Below are positions 1 through 8,402 of a stretch of 64,000 nucleotides of DNA, in pieces (positions within the stretch are counted from its first letter, which is position 1; every line of letters starts with the position of its first letter). The position numbers were made by a program, and so were the translations under genes. Below the pieces are notes generated by a model. That model ran no database searches. It was not told the DNA's origin and saw nothing but the letters and a program-made list of their open reading frames with translations. Location of the stretch: positions 42,006-106,005 of the forward strand of contig NZ_JAFFZO010000017.1 of assembly GCF_016924145.1 (NCBI RefSeq). Reading direction: 5' to 3'. This stretch comes from Amphritea pacifica. GTDB lineage: Bacteria; Pseudomonadota; Gammaproteobacteria; Pseudomonadales; Balneatricaceae.

Positions 1-595
1 CACACAGATATTCACACCGCTCACCCTGCCAGTCAAATGCCAGCCCCCAGGCATGCAGATATCCCCGGTCGACCGCTGTTTCAGTTGCACCATGGTAACG
101 CGTATCACCAATAATAGCGGCACCGATGCTTTTCAGGGCAACCCGTAACTGATGTGTTTTTCCGGTTAAAGGGCGCAACAGAAACAACCGCATTCCAGGC
201 ATGGGGGAACAACTGAAAAACCGGGTAATAGCAGGGTTATGCTGAGCGGTTGTGAGTTTCCAGCTACCCCGTCGGGTGCGTTCCATATCGCCTTTGATCA
301 ACCCCTGCTTCTTGCGAGGTTTCTGATCGGACAGTGCGATGTAATACTTTTCGACCCGGCGCTCCTGAAACTGACGCGAAAGTATTGAGGCAGCTTCCGA
401 ATGACAAGCCAGTACCAGCAAACCTGACGTCATCTTATCCAGACGATGAACAAGGTAGAGGGAATCACACTCCAGATCAGCAGAGATCTGCTGTAACAGC
501 CCAACCTCTGCGTTATCACGATGAACCGATATTCCCGGTGCTTTATCAATCACCAGGAAATCGCGTGTTCGGGCAACCAGCGAATATGTTTGCAT
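1..595 (-). CDS. RluA-family pseudouridine synthase (3' part outside window)
   Basis: The minus-strand reading gives about 198 residues from an ATG at 595 and runs off the left edge without a stop. The catalytic motif HRLDKMTSGLLVLA, with the active-site Asp, is present, followed by the family's VEKYYIAL and RPLTGKTHQLRVAL blocks. Such enzymes isomerise uridine to pseudouridine in rRNA or tRNA. The N-terminus goes straight into the catalytic domain (FLVIDKAPGISVHRD), so there is no S4 RNA-binding domain; this fits the short single-domain RluA-like group. I cannot say which RNA position is modified. The next gene in transcription order lies outside the window. Confidence 0.85.
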   Translation of the reverse strand, partial: MQTYSLVARTRDFLVIDKAPGISVHRDNAEVGLLQQISADLECDSLYLVHRLDKMTSGLLVLACHSEAASILSRQFQERRVEKYYIALSDQKPRKKQGLIKGDMERTRRGSWKLTTAQHNPAITRFFSCSPMPGMRLFLLRPLTGKTHQLRVALKSIGAAIIGDTRYHGATETAVDRGYLHAWGLAFDWQGERCEYLC

Positions 596-627
596 GCACC
601 TGTCTTCGTATCTAAACAGCCTTCGTA

Positions 628-864
628 TCAAAACAGCGATACATAGGCCCGCAGAGAGTGACCATGCCAATACAGGCCAGTCAACCGACGGGAAACCCAG
701 TGTGCCTCAGCATTACTTGCCTCGACTGTCAGGACCGCAACCGTCTGTTCCGGCAGATCACCCGGTATAATCTCCAACTCATCAACTTCAGCGTAACGAG
801 AGAGCAGCTCCCTCAGTTCAGCTTCAGTAACATCCGATGTAAAGCCTGCAAGGATAATATTCAT
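628..864 (-). CDS. small RRM-like protein
   Basis: This is a 78-residue protein from the ATG at 864; an in-frame TTG 12 bases upstream is possible but less likely. Its start MNIILAGFTSDVTEAELREL resembles the first strand and helix of an RNA-recognition motif. The later segment (AVLTVEASNAEAHWVSRRLTG, then WHGHSLRAYV) fits the remaining beta-alpha-beta part. The usual aromatic RNP1 residues are not obvious, so RNA binding is inferred. It lies 19 bases downstream of hda on the same strand and upstream of the pseudouridine synthase, which suggests co-transcription. Confidence 0.65.
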   Translation of the reverse strand: MNIILAGFTSDVTEAELRELLSRYAEVDELEIIPGDLPEQTVAVLTVEASNAEAHWVSRRLTGLYWHGHSLRAYVSLF

Positions 865-883
865 AATACGCCGCAATTAATAA

Positions 884-1588
884 TCAGAGACCCAGAACCT
901 GTTTAACGAATGGTATGGTCACTTTACGCTTGGCGCTGAGTGATGCAGAGTCCAGTTTATCCAGCAATTCAAACAGATCAGTCATACTGCGACTGGCACG
1001 ATGGATCAGAAACCAGGCCACCTCTTCGCTGATCGTGAAGCCGCGTCCCTGGGCACGCAGCTGCAAAGCGCGCACCTTGCCATCATCGTCCAGATTATGC
1101 ACCTGAAACACCATTCCCCAACTCAGCCTGGATGCCAGATCGGGCAGATTAAGGCTCAGTTGCCGTGGCGCGCGGTCTCCGGCAACCAATAAGCGATTAT
1201 TTTCAGCCCGGATACGGTTGAAAAAATGAAACACGCCCTCTTCCCACTGCTTATTGCCGGCAATAATCTGAATATGATCGAGGCACACAAGATCAAGGTG
1301 TTCCATACCTTCCAACACCCCCGGCCCCATATCAAGCAGCTCATCAAGGGGCAGGTATACAGCAGTTCGCCCCACAGGATCAGAGGCATGGCACACCGCC
1401 TGGAGTAAATGGGAGCAACCGCTGTCACTGTTGCCCCAGATATACAGGTACTGCTCGCCTTCACCCCGGGCAGCCTGATCCAGCGTGTTGCACAGCAGCT
1501 CGTTCCCCTGACAAAGGAAATTCTCAAATCGGGCATCATCCCGCAGAGTGATACCCAGCGGTATCTGAAACGGTTCAGGACTACTCAT
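884..1588 (-). CDS. hda: DnaA regulatory inactivator Hda
   Basis: Hda is an AAA+ relative of DnaA that binds the DNA-loaded sliding clamp and promotes hydrolysis of ATP on DnaA, preventing over-initiation. The 234-residue length matches the family. A clamp-binding motif QIPLGI sits at residues 8-13. A nucleotide-binding loop WGNSDSGCSHLL is at 51-62; it is degenerate and lacks the classical GKS/T, as is usual in Hda. A Walker B-like strand LVCLDHI is at 100-106, and the arginine-finger box PDLASRLSWG is at 149-158. There is no DnaA domain IV DNA-binding part. Its place downstream of a PerM-type permease is common in Pseudomonas relatives. Confidence 0.93.
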   Translation of the reverse strand: MSSPEPFQIPLGITLRDDARFENFLCQGNELLCNTLDQAARGEGEQYLYIWGNSDSGCSHLLQAVCHASDPVGRTAVYLPLDELLDMGPGVLEGMEHLDLVCLDHIQIIAGNKQWEEGVFHFFNRIRAENNRLLVAGDRAPRQLSLNLPDLASRLSWGMVFQVHNLDDDGKVRALQLRAQGRGFTISEEVAWFLIHRASRSMTDLFELLDKLDSASLSAKRKVTIPFVKQVLGL

Positions 1589-1736
1589 CTATATCAATAC
1601 TTATTCAGGCCTGCAGCTGAACACCGGGCCTTTCTCATCGTTAAATGTTCTGGGTTTGTAAGCTTTGCTGTACTTTAAGCCCGCGATTTGTGAGCGCTGA
1701 ACGTTAAATCACTGCATTGTACTTATTACTGACTGT

Positions 1737-2789
1737 TTAACAGTCATAAAGTTTACTACTTTTATATCCCTGATGCAGATGTCGGAGGAGCACCATAATA
1801 ACGGCAGCAACGGGAAGTGCAATCAAAATCCCGACAAAACCAAACAACTGCCCACCGGCCATGATGGCAAAAATAACGGCCACGGGATGCAGGCCGATAC
1901 GATCCCCCACCAACAAGGGTGTCAGCACCATTCCTTCCAACGCCTGACCCACCGCAAATACCGCGCCGACCCAGCCCAGCATAGTGATATCATTAAATTG
2001 CAACATCGCCGCAACACCGGCAACGACAATACCGATAATAAACCCCATATAGGGAACGATACTGGCCAGGCCGGCAAGCATTCCGACCAGCAGTGCCAGA
2101 TCCAGCCCGACGGCCCAGAGTCCCAGGGAGTAGATCACCCCCAGCGCCAGCATAACCAGCAACTGCCCCTTGATGAAAGCCCCCAACACCTCATCACACT
2201 CCTGCGCCCAAAGGGTGACCTTTCTTTCAACATTACGCGGCAATAGCACGCCAATTTTATCCATCATCACGTCCCAGTCGCGTAACAGATAGAACATCAC
2301 CACAGGGATCAGAGCCAGATTAGCCACCCAGGCGGCCAGCGCCAGTCCGGACTGACTCACACTGCTAAACACTCCTTTCACAAGACTGCCTGTCTGCTGC
2401 CAGTGCCCACTCATCAGCGCCTGCAGACTCTGAAGATCGAACTCGGCAAAGGACAATCCGGTATGTTCCTCCAGCCAGGGTATCCAGACGGTCTGAATCA
2501 TAGAGAATACCTGGGGCACCATTTTCACCATCACCTGCACCTGATGACCCAGCTTGGGTATCAACAGGATCACCAGTAACAGCAAAACAGTGGTCATCAC
2601 CAGAAACACCACAACCACTGACAGCGTGCGGCTCAGCCCCCGCGCTTCCAGCCTGTCGGCCAGCGGGTCAGTCAGATATGCCAGCAACGCTGCAATCAGA
2701 AAAGGGGATAGTATCGGCTGTAGCAGATACAGGAGAAACCCCACTATCAGGGTAAAAATCAGGAAAAACCAGCGCTGCGAATCACTCAT
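1737..2789 (-). CDS. perM: PerM/AI-2E-type permease
   Basis: A 350-residue polytopic membrane protein of the AI-2 exporter/PerM superfamily. It opens with two close hydrophobic helices (FFLIFTLIVGFLLYLL and ILSPFLIAALLAYL), has the family motif YLTDPLADRLEARG, a long hydrophilic middle, and a C-terminal bundle with IVPYMGFIIGIV and GDRIGLHPVAVIFAIM. The transported substrate is unknown. The ATG at 2789 is preferred over an upstream GTG because AAGGGAG lies about six bases before it. It is upstream of hda on the same strand and downstream of the DUF2066 gene. Confidence 0.88.
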   Translation of the reverse strand: MSDSQRWFFLIFTLIVGFLLYLLQPILSPFLIAALLAYLTDPLADRLEARGLSRTLSVVVVFLVMTTVLLLLVILLIPKLGHQVQVMVKMVPQVFSMIQTVWIPWLEEHTGLSFAEFDLQSLQALMSGHWQQTGSLVKGVFSSVSQSGLALAAWVANLALIPVVMFYLLRDWDVMMDKIGVLLPRNVERKVTLWAQECDEVLGAFIKGQLLVMLALGVIYSLGLWAVGLDLALLVGMLAGLASIVPYMGFIIGIVVAGVAAMLQFNDITMLGWVGAVFAVGQALEGMVLTPLLVGDRIGLHPVAVIFAIMAGGQLFGFVGILIALPVAAVIMVLLRHLHQGYKSSKLYDC

Positions 2790-2830
2790 AAACACTCCCT
2801 TTCAACCGGCCTTTAAAACAGCGTCCATTA

Positions 2831-3916
2831 TTACTGCTGCCAGCGATAGCTATAAACAGCTTCAGCCCCAGTATGCACCCGCGACATCGCTGTCATCCGC
2901 GGATTTAGACGAATCGCCTGCTCCAGGGCCTGAATTCCCCCCTGAATCTCAACCCGGAACAGCACCCGGTCAGCATCAACACCACTGACCCGCACAGCAT
3001 CAACCGGGGGTAGCTGGCGCAGATAATCCAGTAACTGCAGATAGTCTTCTATCTCCACTATATTAGCGACTTCAAGTTGCAATCCTGTTTCGACGTAGTT
3101 AAAACTGGATGCCCCCAGCGAGGCCAGCGCAAAATCAGCGGTCTCATTCATCACCTGGCTTATCTGTTCTGACAAAGAGCCCGACGGGCTGAACGAGCGG
3201 GCCTGACCATCTTTCAGCAACAACCATTCAGTTTGCCAAGCACCGCTTCCACCCTGCACCAGGCGCCCGATCAGCACACCATCGGGCTGATAACGCGCGG
3301 ATGCATGTAACACCGGTTCGCGAAAGAAGCCCCAAAGATCACTGACATCAACGGCATTCTGATCATCCAGGTCTAGTAGTGGCACACTCACGGGCAAGCC
3401 TCTCAGATCAGCCTGCTGTCGCAACTCAGCATATATGGGACTCTCCTGTGACACAAAATCCCGGCCCGCTGCACCCCGCTGTTGTGCCAGCCACACCAGA
3501 ATCACCGGCCGGGCATGGCCGATCGCTTTCATAGCTGATTTGTTCAGTAACTGGTCGATCATCACCGGATCAAACTCAAGCAGCAACCGCTGTCCCAATA
3601 CCTCACGACCATCACCAGCCGCTACCGGAGTCTGGGTCGCCTGATAACTGAACTGACTGAGCCAGGCTGCAGGCTGCTGCAATGCATTCACCACGGCAGG
3701 CTTGTTAACTACAGCACTGCGTCCGGAGACTTTAATCAGTACGGTTTTGAGGCCCGCTTGCAACTGCACGTCTGATGGCTGAGCGTGTTGTTCAGGCACC
3801 AGCATCTCAGCCGTATAAAGTCCATTTACCGTAGCTGCCTGAGCCAGCGTCGATAAGCCTGCAAAGACCCATACCAGGAGACAGTTACAAAAGTTGCGCA
3901 TCATGATCGTTTTCAT
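2831..3916 (-). CDS. exported DUF2066 protein
   Basis: A conserved protein of unknown function in the DUF2066 family. The frame is open up to 4102, but that would overlap purM, so I place the start at the ATG at 3916. This gives a clear signal peptide (MKTIMMRNFCNCLLVWVFAG, cleavage after LAQA) and about 360 residues. The mature start VNGLYTAEMLVPEQ and the segment LIKVSGRSAVV are typical of this family. It probably acts in the periplasm. It is divergent from purM across 163 bases and leads the DUF2066-perM-hda run, an arrangement also seen in Pseudomonas. An ATG at 3904 is a possible alternative start. Confidence 0.8.
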   Translation of the reverse strand: MKTIMMRNFCNCLLVWVFAGLSTLAQAATVNGLYTAEMLVPEQHAQPSDVQLQAGLKTVLIKVSGRSAVVNKPAVVNALQQPAAWLSQFSYQATQTPVAAGDGREVLGQRLLLEFDPVMIDQLLNKSAMKAIGHARPVILVWLAQQRGAAGRDFVSQESPIYAELRQQADLRGLPVSVPLLDLDDQNAVDVSDLWGFFREPVLHASARYQPDGVLIGRLVQGGSGAWQTEWLLLKDGQARSFSPSGSLSEQISQVMNETADFALASLGASSFNYVETGLQLEVANIVEIEDYLQLLDYLRQLPPVDAVRVSGVDADRVLFRVEIQGGIQALEQAIRLNPRMTAMSRVHTGAEAVYSYRWQQ

Positions 3917-4079
3917 ACCCTGTTTTGCGGCCCGGACAACAATCCCGGGCGTCTGAAAAAAAGTGTCCTTTAAAACGGCATAAACTTTAACACACAATAG
4001 CCGCCTCACCAGCAACCTGTTAGAATACGCGTCAAATTTTTTTCTATCAGTAATCAGCCCGAACAGGTTCATACACACT

Positions 4080-5138
4080 ATGTCTGCAACTGACAATAAC
4101 ACTCCTATCAGCTACAAAGACGCTGGCGTCGATATCGATGCAGGTAACGCACTGGTTGACCGTATTAAAGGCGTTGCGAAACGCACCGCACGCCCCGAAG
4201 TGATGGGCGGCCTGGGTGGTTTCGGAGCCCTGTGTGAAATACCTGAGGGCTATAAGAAACCCGTACTGGTTTCCGGTACTGACGGCGTAGGCACCAAGTT
4301 GCGTCTGGCGATGGACCTGAACAAGCATGATACTATCGGTATCGATCTGGTCGCGATGTGCGTCAACGACCTGATCGTTGCCGGAGCCGAACCACTGTTC
4401 TTCCTTGACTACTATGCGACAGGCAAACTGAACATCGATATTGCTGCAGATGTGGTAACCGGCATTGGCGCTGGCTGCGAACTGGCTGGCGCGGCCCTGG
4501 TGGGTGGTGAAACCGCCGAAATGCCGGGCATGTATGAAGGCGAAGATTATGACCTGGCAGGCTTCTGCGTTGGCGTAGTGGAAAAAGATGAGATCATTGA
4601 TGGCTCTAAAGTCAGTGTCGGTGACACGCTGATTGCACTGCCCTCTTCCGGCCCGCACTCAAATGGTTACTCTCTGATCCGCAAGATCATAGAGGTGCGT
4701 GAAGCTGACCTGAGCGGCACTGTCGATGGCAAGCCACTGACTGAGGCACTGCTGGAACCCACCCGCATCTATGTTAAGCCGGTACTGGAGCTGATCAGAA
4801 AGAGCCAGGTGAATGCTCTGTCCCATATTACTGGCGGCGGTCTGCTGGAAAACATTCCGCGGGTTCTGCCACAAAGCGCTAAAGCCGTCATTGATGTCAA
4901 CAGCTGGCAGATGCCTGAGGTGTTCCGCTGGATTCAGACGCTGGGCAATGTCGATTCCCGTGAGATGTATCGCACCCTGAACTGCGGTATCGGTATGGTG
5001 ATCGTCGTCCCATCGAATACGGCTGACGCTGCGCTTGAGATTCTTACAGGCGCGGGAGAAGCGCCATTTATCATTGGTGAGATCGCTAACGCAACTGAGG
5101 GTGAAGAGCAGGTCGAACTGCTGGGCCTGGAGGCCTGA
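4080..5138 (+). CDS. purM: phosphoribosylformylglycinamidine cyclo-ligase (AIR synthetase)
   Basis: PurM closes the imidazole ring, converting FGAM to AIR with ATP, the fifth step of purine synthesis. The 352-residue length is normal. SGTDGVGTK, the ATP/substrate loop, is at residues 65-73, followed by [19 protein letters not shown] near 87. [11 protein letters not shown] and [13 protein letters not shown] are also present. The ATG at 4080 follows a weak AACAGG. purN starts two bases after the stop, so the two are co-transcribed. The 163-base gap to the divergent DUF2066 gene must hold both promoters. Confidence 0.97.
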   Translation: MSATDNNTPISYKDAGVDIDAGNALVDRIKGVAKRTARPEVMGGLGGFGALCEIPEGYKKPVLVSGTDGVGTKLRLAMDLNKHDTIGIDLVAMCVNDLIVAGAEPLFFLDYYATGKLNIDIAADVVTGIGAGCELAGAALVGGETAEMPGMYEGEDYDLAGFCVGVVEKDEIIDGSKVSVGDTLIALPSSGPHSNGYSLIRKIIEVREADLSGTVDGKPLTEALLEPTRIYVKPVLELIRKSQVNALSHITGGGLLENIPRVLPQSAKAVIDVNSWQMPEVFRWIQTLGNVDSREMYRTLNCGIGMVIVVPSNTADAALEILTGAGEAPFIIGEIANATEGEEQVELLGLEA

Positions 5139-5140
5139 GA

Positions 5141-5794
5141 ATGGCAGAGAAAAGCATTGTTGTGCTGATCTCTGGCAGCGGTTCAAACCTGCAGGCGATC
5201 ATCGATGCTATCGCATGCGGCCAGATTAATGGCCGCATCGCTGCGGTGCTCAGCAACAAAGAGGGGGTCTTCGGGCTTGAACGCGCCCGGCAAGCCGGCA
5301 TACCTCAGATCGTTATCAACCATCGGCTGTTTGATAGCAGAGAAAGCTTCGACGCAGCGATGATGGAAGCGATTGATGCCCACCACCCCGATCTGATCGT
5401 GCTGGCTGGCTTTATGCGCATCCTGACAGCGGACTTTGTACGTCATTATCAGGGGCGGATGCTGAATATCCATCCATCCCTGCTGCCCAAATACAAAGGG
5501 CTTCATACTCACCAGCGTGCGATAGAAGCTGGCGATTCACAACACGGCTGCACGGTTCATTTTGTCACTGAAGAGCTGGATGGCGGACCACCGGCAATTC
5601 AGGCACCGATCGACATTCAGACCAGCGATGATGCCGACAGCCTGCAACAACGGGTTCACAGTGCAGAACACCAGATCTATCCACTGGCGGTTGAATGGTT
5701 CTGTGCTGATCGACTGGCGCTTACGGTTTCAGGAGCTGTTCAGCTCGATGGGGCTACTCTGGCACCTGAAGGATATCAATTCATTCAGGAGTAA
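5141..5794 (+). CDS. purN: phosphoribosylglycinamide formyltransferase 1
   Basis: PurN transfers a formyl group from 10-formyl-tetrahydrofolate to GAR, the third step of purine synthesis. The 217-residue protein has the phosphate loop SGSGSNLQA at 11-19, LAGFMRIL near 88-95, and the catalytic set Asn109, His111 (NIHPSLLPKYKGLHTH) and Asp147 (EELDGGP). A ribosome site (GGAGG) lies inside the end of purM. The DUF3108 gene follows four bases after the stop, so this is one operon. Confidence 0.96.
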   Translation: MAEKSIVVLISGSGSNLQAIIDAIACGQINGRIAAVLSNKEGVFGLERARQAGIPQIVINHRLFDSRESFDAAMMEAIDAHHPDLIVLAGFMRILTADFVRHYQGRMLNIHPSLLPKYKGLHTHQRAIEAGDSQHGCTVHFVTEELDGGPPAIQAPIDIQTSDDADSLQQRVHSAEHQIYPLAVEWFCADRLALTVSGAVQLDGATLAPEGYQFIQE

Positions 5795-5797
5795 CTG

Positions 5798-6502
5798 ATG
5801 CGCATCGGCACACTATTTATCTCTGCACTTTTACTGGTTTCGGCAGCGCCTGGGCACGCCTCTGAACTATTCAAGCCCTTTCGGGCGGTTTATAAAGCAC
5901 AATGGGATATGGGCATCTCCTTTGGCGGAAACGCGATCGGTGAACTGAAACGCAAGGGGGATAGCTGGGTCTCCTCGCTCACAGCTGAAGCCCTGATTGC
6001 TGAAGTGCATGAGTTTTCTGAGTTCACCATTCAGGACCAGTCCGTCCAGCCACAGCATTATGAATATCACCGCAAAGTGATTGGTGGCAACAAGAACGCG
6101 GTATTACAGTTCAACTGGAACACCGGCACCGTACTGAACGATGTATCGAAGAAGCCCTGGACCATGGATGTTGCACCAGGCACTCAGGACAATCTCAGCT
6201 ATCAGATGCAGCTACGCCTGGACCTTGCTGCGGGCAAAGATGATCTGGTTTACAAAGTCGCCGACGGTGGAAAAATCAAAACCTACCCCTTTATCAAACT
6301 CGGTACCGAAACAGTAACCACGGCGATCGGCTCTTTTGAAGCGGTTAAAATCCAGCGCGACCGCGGCTCCGATAGTAAGCGTGAAACCTATATCTGGTTT
6401 GCTCCCGAACTCGACTATATCGTGATTAAACTGCAACAGGTCGAAAAAAGCGGCAAAGAGTACAGCCTGCTGATCGATAAACTGGAATTTATGGACCCCT
6501 GA
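5798..6502 (+). CDS. exported DUF3108 protein
   Basis: A 234-residue DUF3108 protein with a signal peptide (MRIGTLFISALLLVSAAPGHA). The mature part reads as beta-strands: FRAVYKAQWDMGISFGGNA, a family-like YEYHRKVIGG region, and the ending DRGSDSKRETYIWFAPELDY. The family is periplasmic and of unknown role; it commonly follows purN in gammaproteobacteria. The ATG follows CAGGAG by five bases, and the stop overlaps the next start (TGATG). Confidence 0.85.
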   Translation: MRIGTLFISALLLVSAAPGHASELFKPFRAVYKAQWDMGISFGGNAIGELKRKGDSWVSSLTAEALIAEVHEFSEFTIQDQSVQPQHYEYHRKVIGGNKNAVLQFNWNTGTVLNDVSKKPWTMDVAPGTQDNLSYQMQLRLDLAAGKDDLVYKVADGGKIKTYPFIKLGTETVTTAIGSFEAVKIQRDRGSDSKRETYIWFAPELDYIVIKLQQVEKSGKEYSLLIDKLEFMDP

Positions 6503-6768
6503 TGAACGCATACCAACAACAGGCTGAATCGATTTACAACCGACTGATCGAAATGGAGCAAAGAGCTGAACCCAATCTGCTGTTTCTCTGTAGTTATCTG
6601 CTGGGACATATCAGCCTGGTAAGCGCCGAACAGGGCGACACCGCAGACCAATTCAATCAACGGGTAGAAAACAGCCTGGAAGATGCTTTTAAAATTGACA
6701 AACTCAGTACTGAGGATCTCCACGATATCCGCTCACTCTGGGCTCAGCTAAGCGAGACAGATGCATGA
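6502..6768 (+). CDS. yfcL: YfcL family protein
   Basis: An 88-residue cytoplasmic helical protein. The pattern IYNRLIEMEQRAEPNLLF, then LCSYLLGHISL, NSLEDAFKIDKLS and DIRSLWAQL, matches the enterobacterial YfcL family as I remember it. The function is unknown. Its start overlaps the DUF3108 stop, and its stop overlaps the next start (ATGA), so translation is probably coupled along this operon. Confidence 0.75.
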   Translation: MNAYQQQAESIYNRLIEMEQRAEPNLLFLCSYLLGHISLVSAEQGDTADQFNQRVENSLEDAFKIDKLSTEDLHDIRSLWAQLSETDA

Positions 6769-7160
6769 ATTTTGAAAAAGAGGGTATTGTTTCAGTCTGG
6801 TACTCAACGACTGACTACGCCAGCATTCCTGACAGCTATTTTGAAGAGGATGAACAGGGGCTGGATCAATGGGCCAGAAACTTCCAGATCAGCAGTTACA
6901 ACCCTGAAAATATGGAAACCAACGGCTGCGAAACCGGCCTTCAGAGTGTTCGCAACATTATAGCGCCCTGCTCCTGGTCATACTCCTATGGAGAGGCGGT
7001 GATTAAAAAGATAGACAAACTCGGCAACCCGCAAATCAGCTGGCTGATACTGATGTTCGATTTTGAATATCGCGCGAAGAAAACCCATATCTTCAATGAT
7101 GAATATGTCCATTTCGCCGGCTGTTTTCCATACGATATGGACGCCGACAATTTAGAATAA
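6765..7160 (+). CDS. hypothetical protein resembling Imm22 immunity proteins
   Basis: A 131-residue acidic protein without signal or membrane segments. The beginning (KEGIVSVWYSTTDYASIPDSYFEEDE) resembles the start of Imm22-type immunity proteins, which read 'VSvW.. .. eYf'. This is a weak match from memory. No polymorphic toxin or type VI gene is near it. The start overlaps the yfcL stop, so it is the last gene of the purM operon. It may be a housekeeping relative of the immunity family rather than a working antidote. Confidence 0.5.
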   Translation: MNFEKEGIVSVWYSTTDYASIPDSYFEEDEQGLDQWARNFQISSYNPENMETNGCETGLQSVRNIIAPCSWSYSYGEAVIKKIDKLGNPQISWLILMFDFEYRAKKTHIFNDEYVHFAGCFPYDMDADNLE

Positions 7161-7187
7161 GTCAGGAATCCACGCAAAGAGGGACCG

Positions 7188-7634
7188 ATGGTCAGGCGAT
7201 ATATCTATTCCACCGATGAGTACAATGTCCGCAACTACAGCAGTCTGTTTCTCGGGGGGGCTGGCGTTCGTATTACTCTATAGCCTGATCGCCCTGCTTT
7301 CATTTCCCCCGCTCTGGTTTGAACAGCTCCATCCCAGGCTAATATTCTCAGCTACGCAAACGCCTGCTGGGCACTGCAGATGAGTGCCAGTACCATCGGC
7401 TTCGGTGACTTCTACCCGGTCAGCCAGGGCGGCAGAATTATCGTTGCTCTGATGTTCTATATCGGTGTCAGGATCGTCGGATTTATTGGCGCGCAGATCG
7501 ACAGCAAAATGCTGCGCTGACAAAATGAGGAAATCATAAAGCACAACAAAGAGTTAGAGCATAAACTTGATCTTCTGATTAAACAGCTGAAATCCTGCAC
7601 ATTACAACAGACTCGCCAGCAACAGGGGCTGTAA
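7188..7634 (+). pseudogene. decayed potassium channel gene
   Basis: The selectivity filter TIGFGDFYP, with flanking helices CWALQMSAS and GRIIVALMFYIGVRIVGFI, marks a two-helix K+ channel. The reading is broken. It starts at ATG 7188 after GAGGGA, leaves frame at a run of seven G (7254-7260), continues in another frame as LAFVLLYSLIALLSFPPLWFE, returns to the first frame near 7341, and then meets a TGA at 7518. After that TGA the frame stays open as a charged helical tail to 7634. Two compensating shifts plus one stop suggest real decay. A sequencing error in the G run could explain only one of them. Confidence 0.75.
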
Positions 7635-7687
7635 AACCGCTTACAACTGCATAGAAGTTAGCAATCGACAGGCGAGCGAATACAGGG

Positions 7688-7993
7688 TTACCAACGAAAC
7701 CTGGCCAGACTGATCCGGCCATTCAGCACCGCTACCCCCTCTTCCTGCAGCCGTTTAACCTGCCTGAGGTATCCTTCACTTCCAGCTGGAAATGAGATCT
7801 GACCTTTGGCATTGATCACCCGATACCAGGGCAGTCGCGTATCGCGAGGCAACTGACTCAGACAGCGGCCAACCAACCGGGCTGAACCGGATACACCCGC
7901 CAGCTCTGCCACCTGACCATAGGTAGCGACCTTACCCGAAGGGATGGCCGCCACAACCTGCCATATCATCTCATAGGCCGGATTCTGCACCAC
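7688..7993 (-). CDS. alkyltransferase-like protein (ATL)
   Basis: A 101-residue relative of O6-methylguanine methyltransferase lacking the catalytic Cys. Where MGMT has PCHRV, this protein has PWYRVI (residues 55-60). Retained elements are IPSGKVATYGQVAELAG (Tyr25) and GRCLSQLP with the flipping Arg43. ATL proteins bind O6-alkylguanine and recruit nucleotide excision repair. Most ATLs have PWHR, so the Tyr is slightly unusual. The start is GTG, about eight bases after GAGGT. It corresponds to E. coli YbaZ. Confidence 0.85.
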   Translation of the reverse strand: MVQNPAYEMIWQVVAAIPSGKVATYGQVAELAGVSGSARLVGRCLSQLPRDTRLPWYRVINAKGQISFPAGSEGYLRQVKRLQEEGVAVLNGRISLARFRW

Positions 7994-8142
7994 AGAAGAA
8001 ACCTCTTAGTAAAAACACTATTATCACTATACTGGATCGCGATATTGGCGAAAACCCCACCTCGGCCTGGCTGCAGTCAGCTTATCATCAGGCCCCAATA
8101 GGGCAGTTTGTTCACCAAGAGAGATACTATAACCCCAACAGA

Positions 8143-8168
8143 AAGGGGCCTGGAAAACCAGGCCCCTT
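8143..8168. repeat. perfect 11-bp hairpin in intergenic DNA
   Basis: AAGGGGCCTGG, a loop of four A, then CCAGGCCCCTT. No T-run follows on either strand, so it is not a standard terminator. The gap 7994-8402 otherwise holds only a possible 51-codon frame at 8190. Confidence 0.6.
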
Positions 8169-8189
8169 GGGTGAGCGAAGGGTAACACG

Positions 8190-8345
8190 ATGAACGGCTG
8201 CTATAAAAAGGGGAACATTACAACAGCCTTTTCGCCCGTAGTTACAGATCAGTACTTTGTGCCGCAACTGCCTGGAAACAGCAGCTACCGGCAGCAGATC
8301 ATTTCAGAGAATAGCCAGAAGGGGAAATGGGCCTCAAAACTCTGA
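8190..8345 (+). CDS. possible small protein, 51 residues
   Basis: An ATG about eight bases after GAAGGG opens a frame coding for a small, slightly basic protein beginning MNGCYKKGNITTAFSPV. No membrane segment or known family is visible. It lies just after a strong hairpin and before the DUF3047 gene. It could be chance: intergenic frames of this length are common. Confidence 0.25.
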   Translation: MNGCYKKGNITTAFSPVVTDQYFVPQLPGNSSYRQQIISENSQKGKWASKL

Positions 8346-8402
8346 TACACTGATCTAAAACGTACTTTTAGTATAGTCGAAACTAAAAAGTGTAAAGCCA
8401 AT

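Noticed and set aside
3917-4102. Longer start for the DUF2066 protein at 4102
   Set aside because: It would overlap purM and hide the signal peptide in the middle of the protein.
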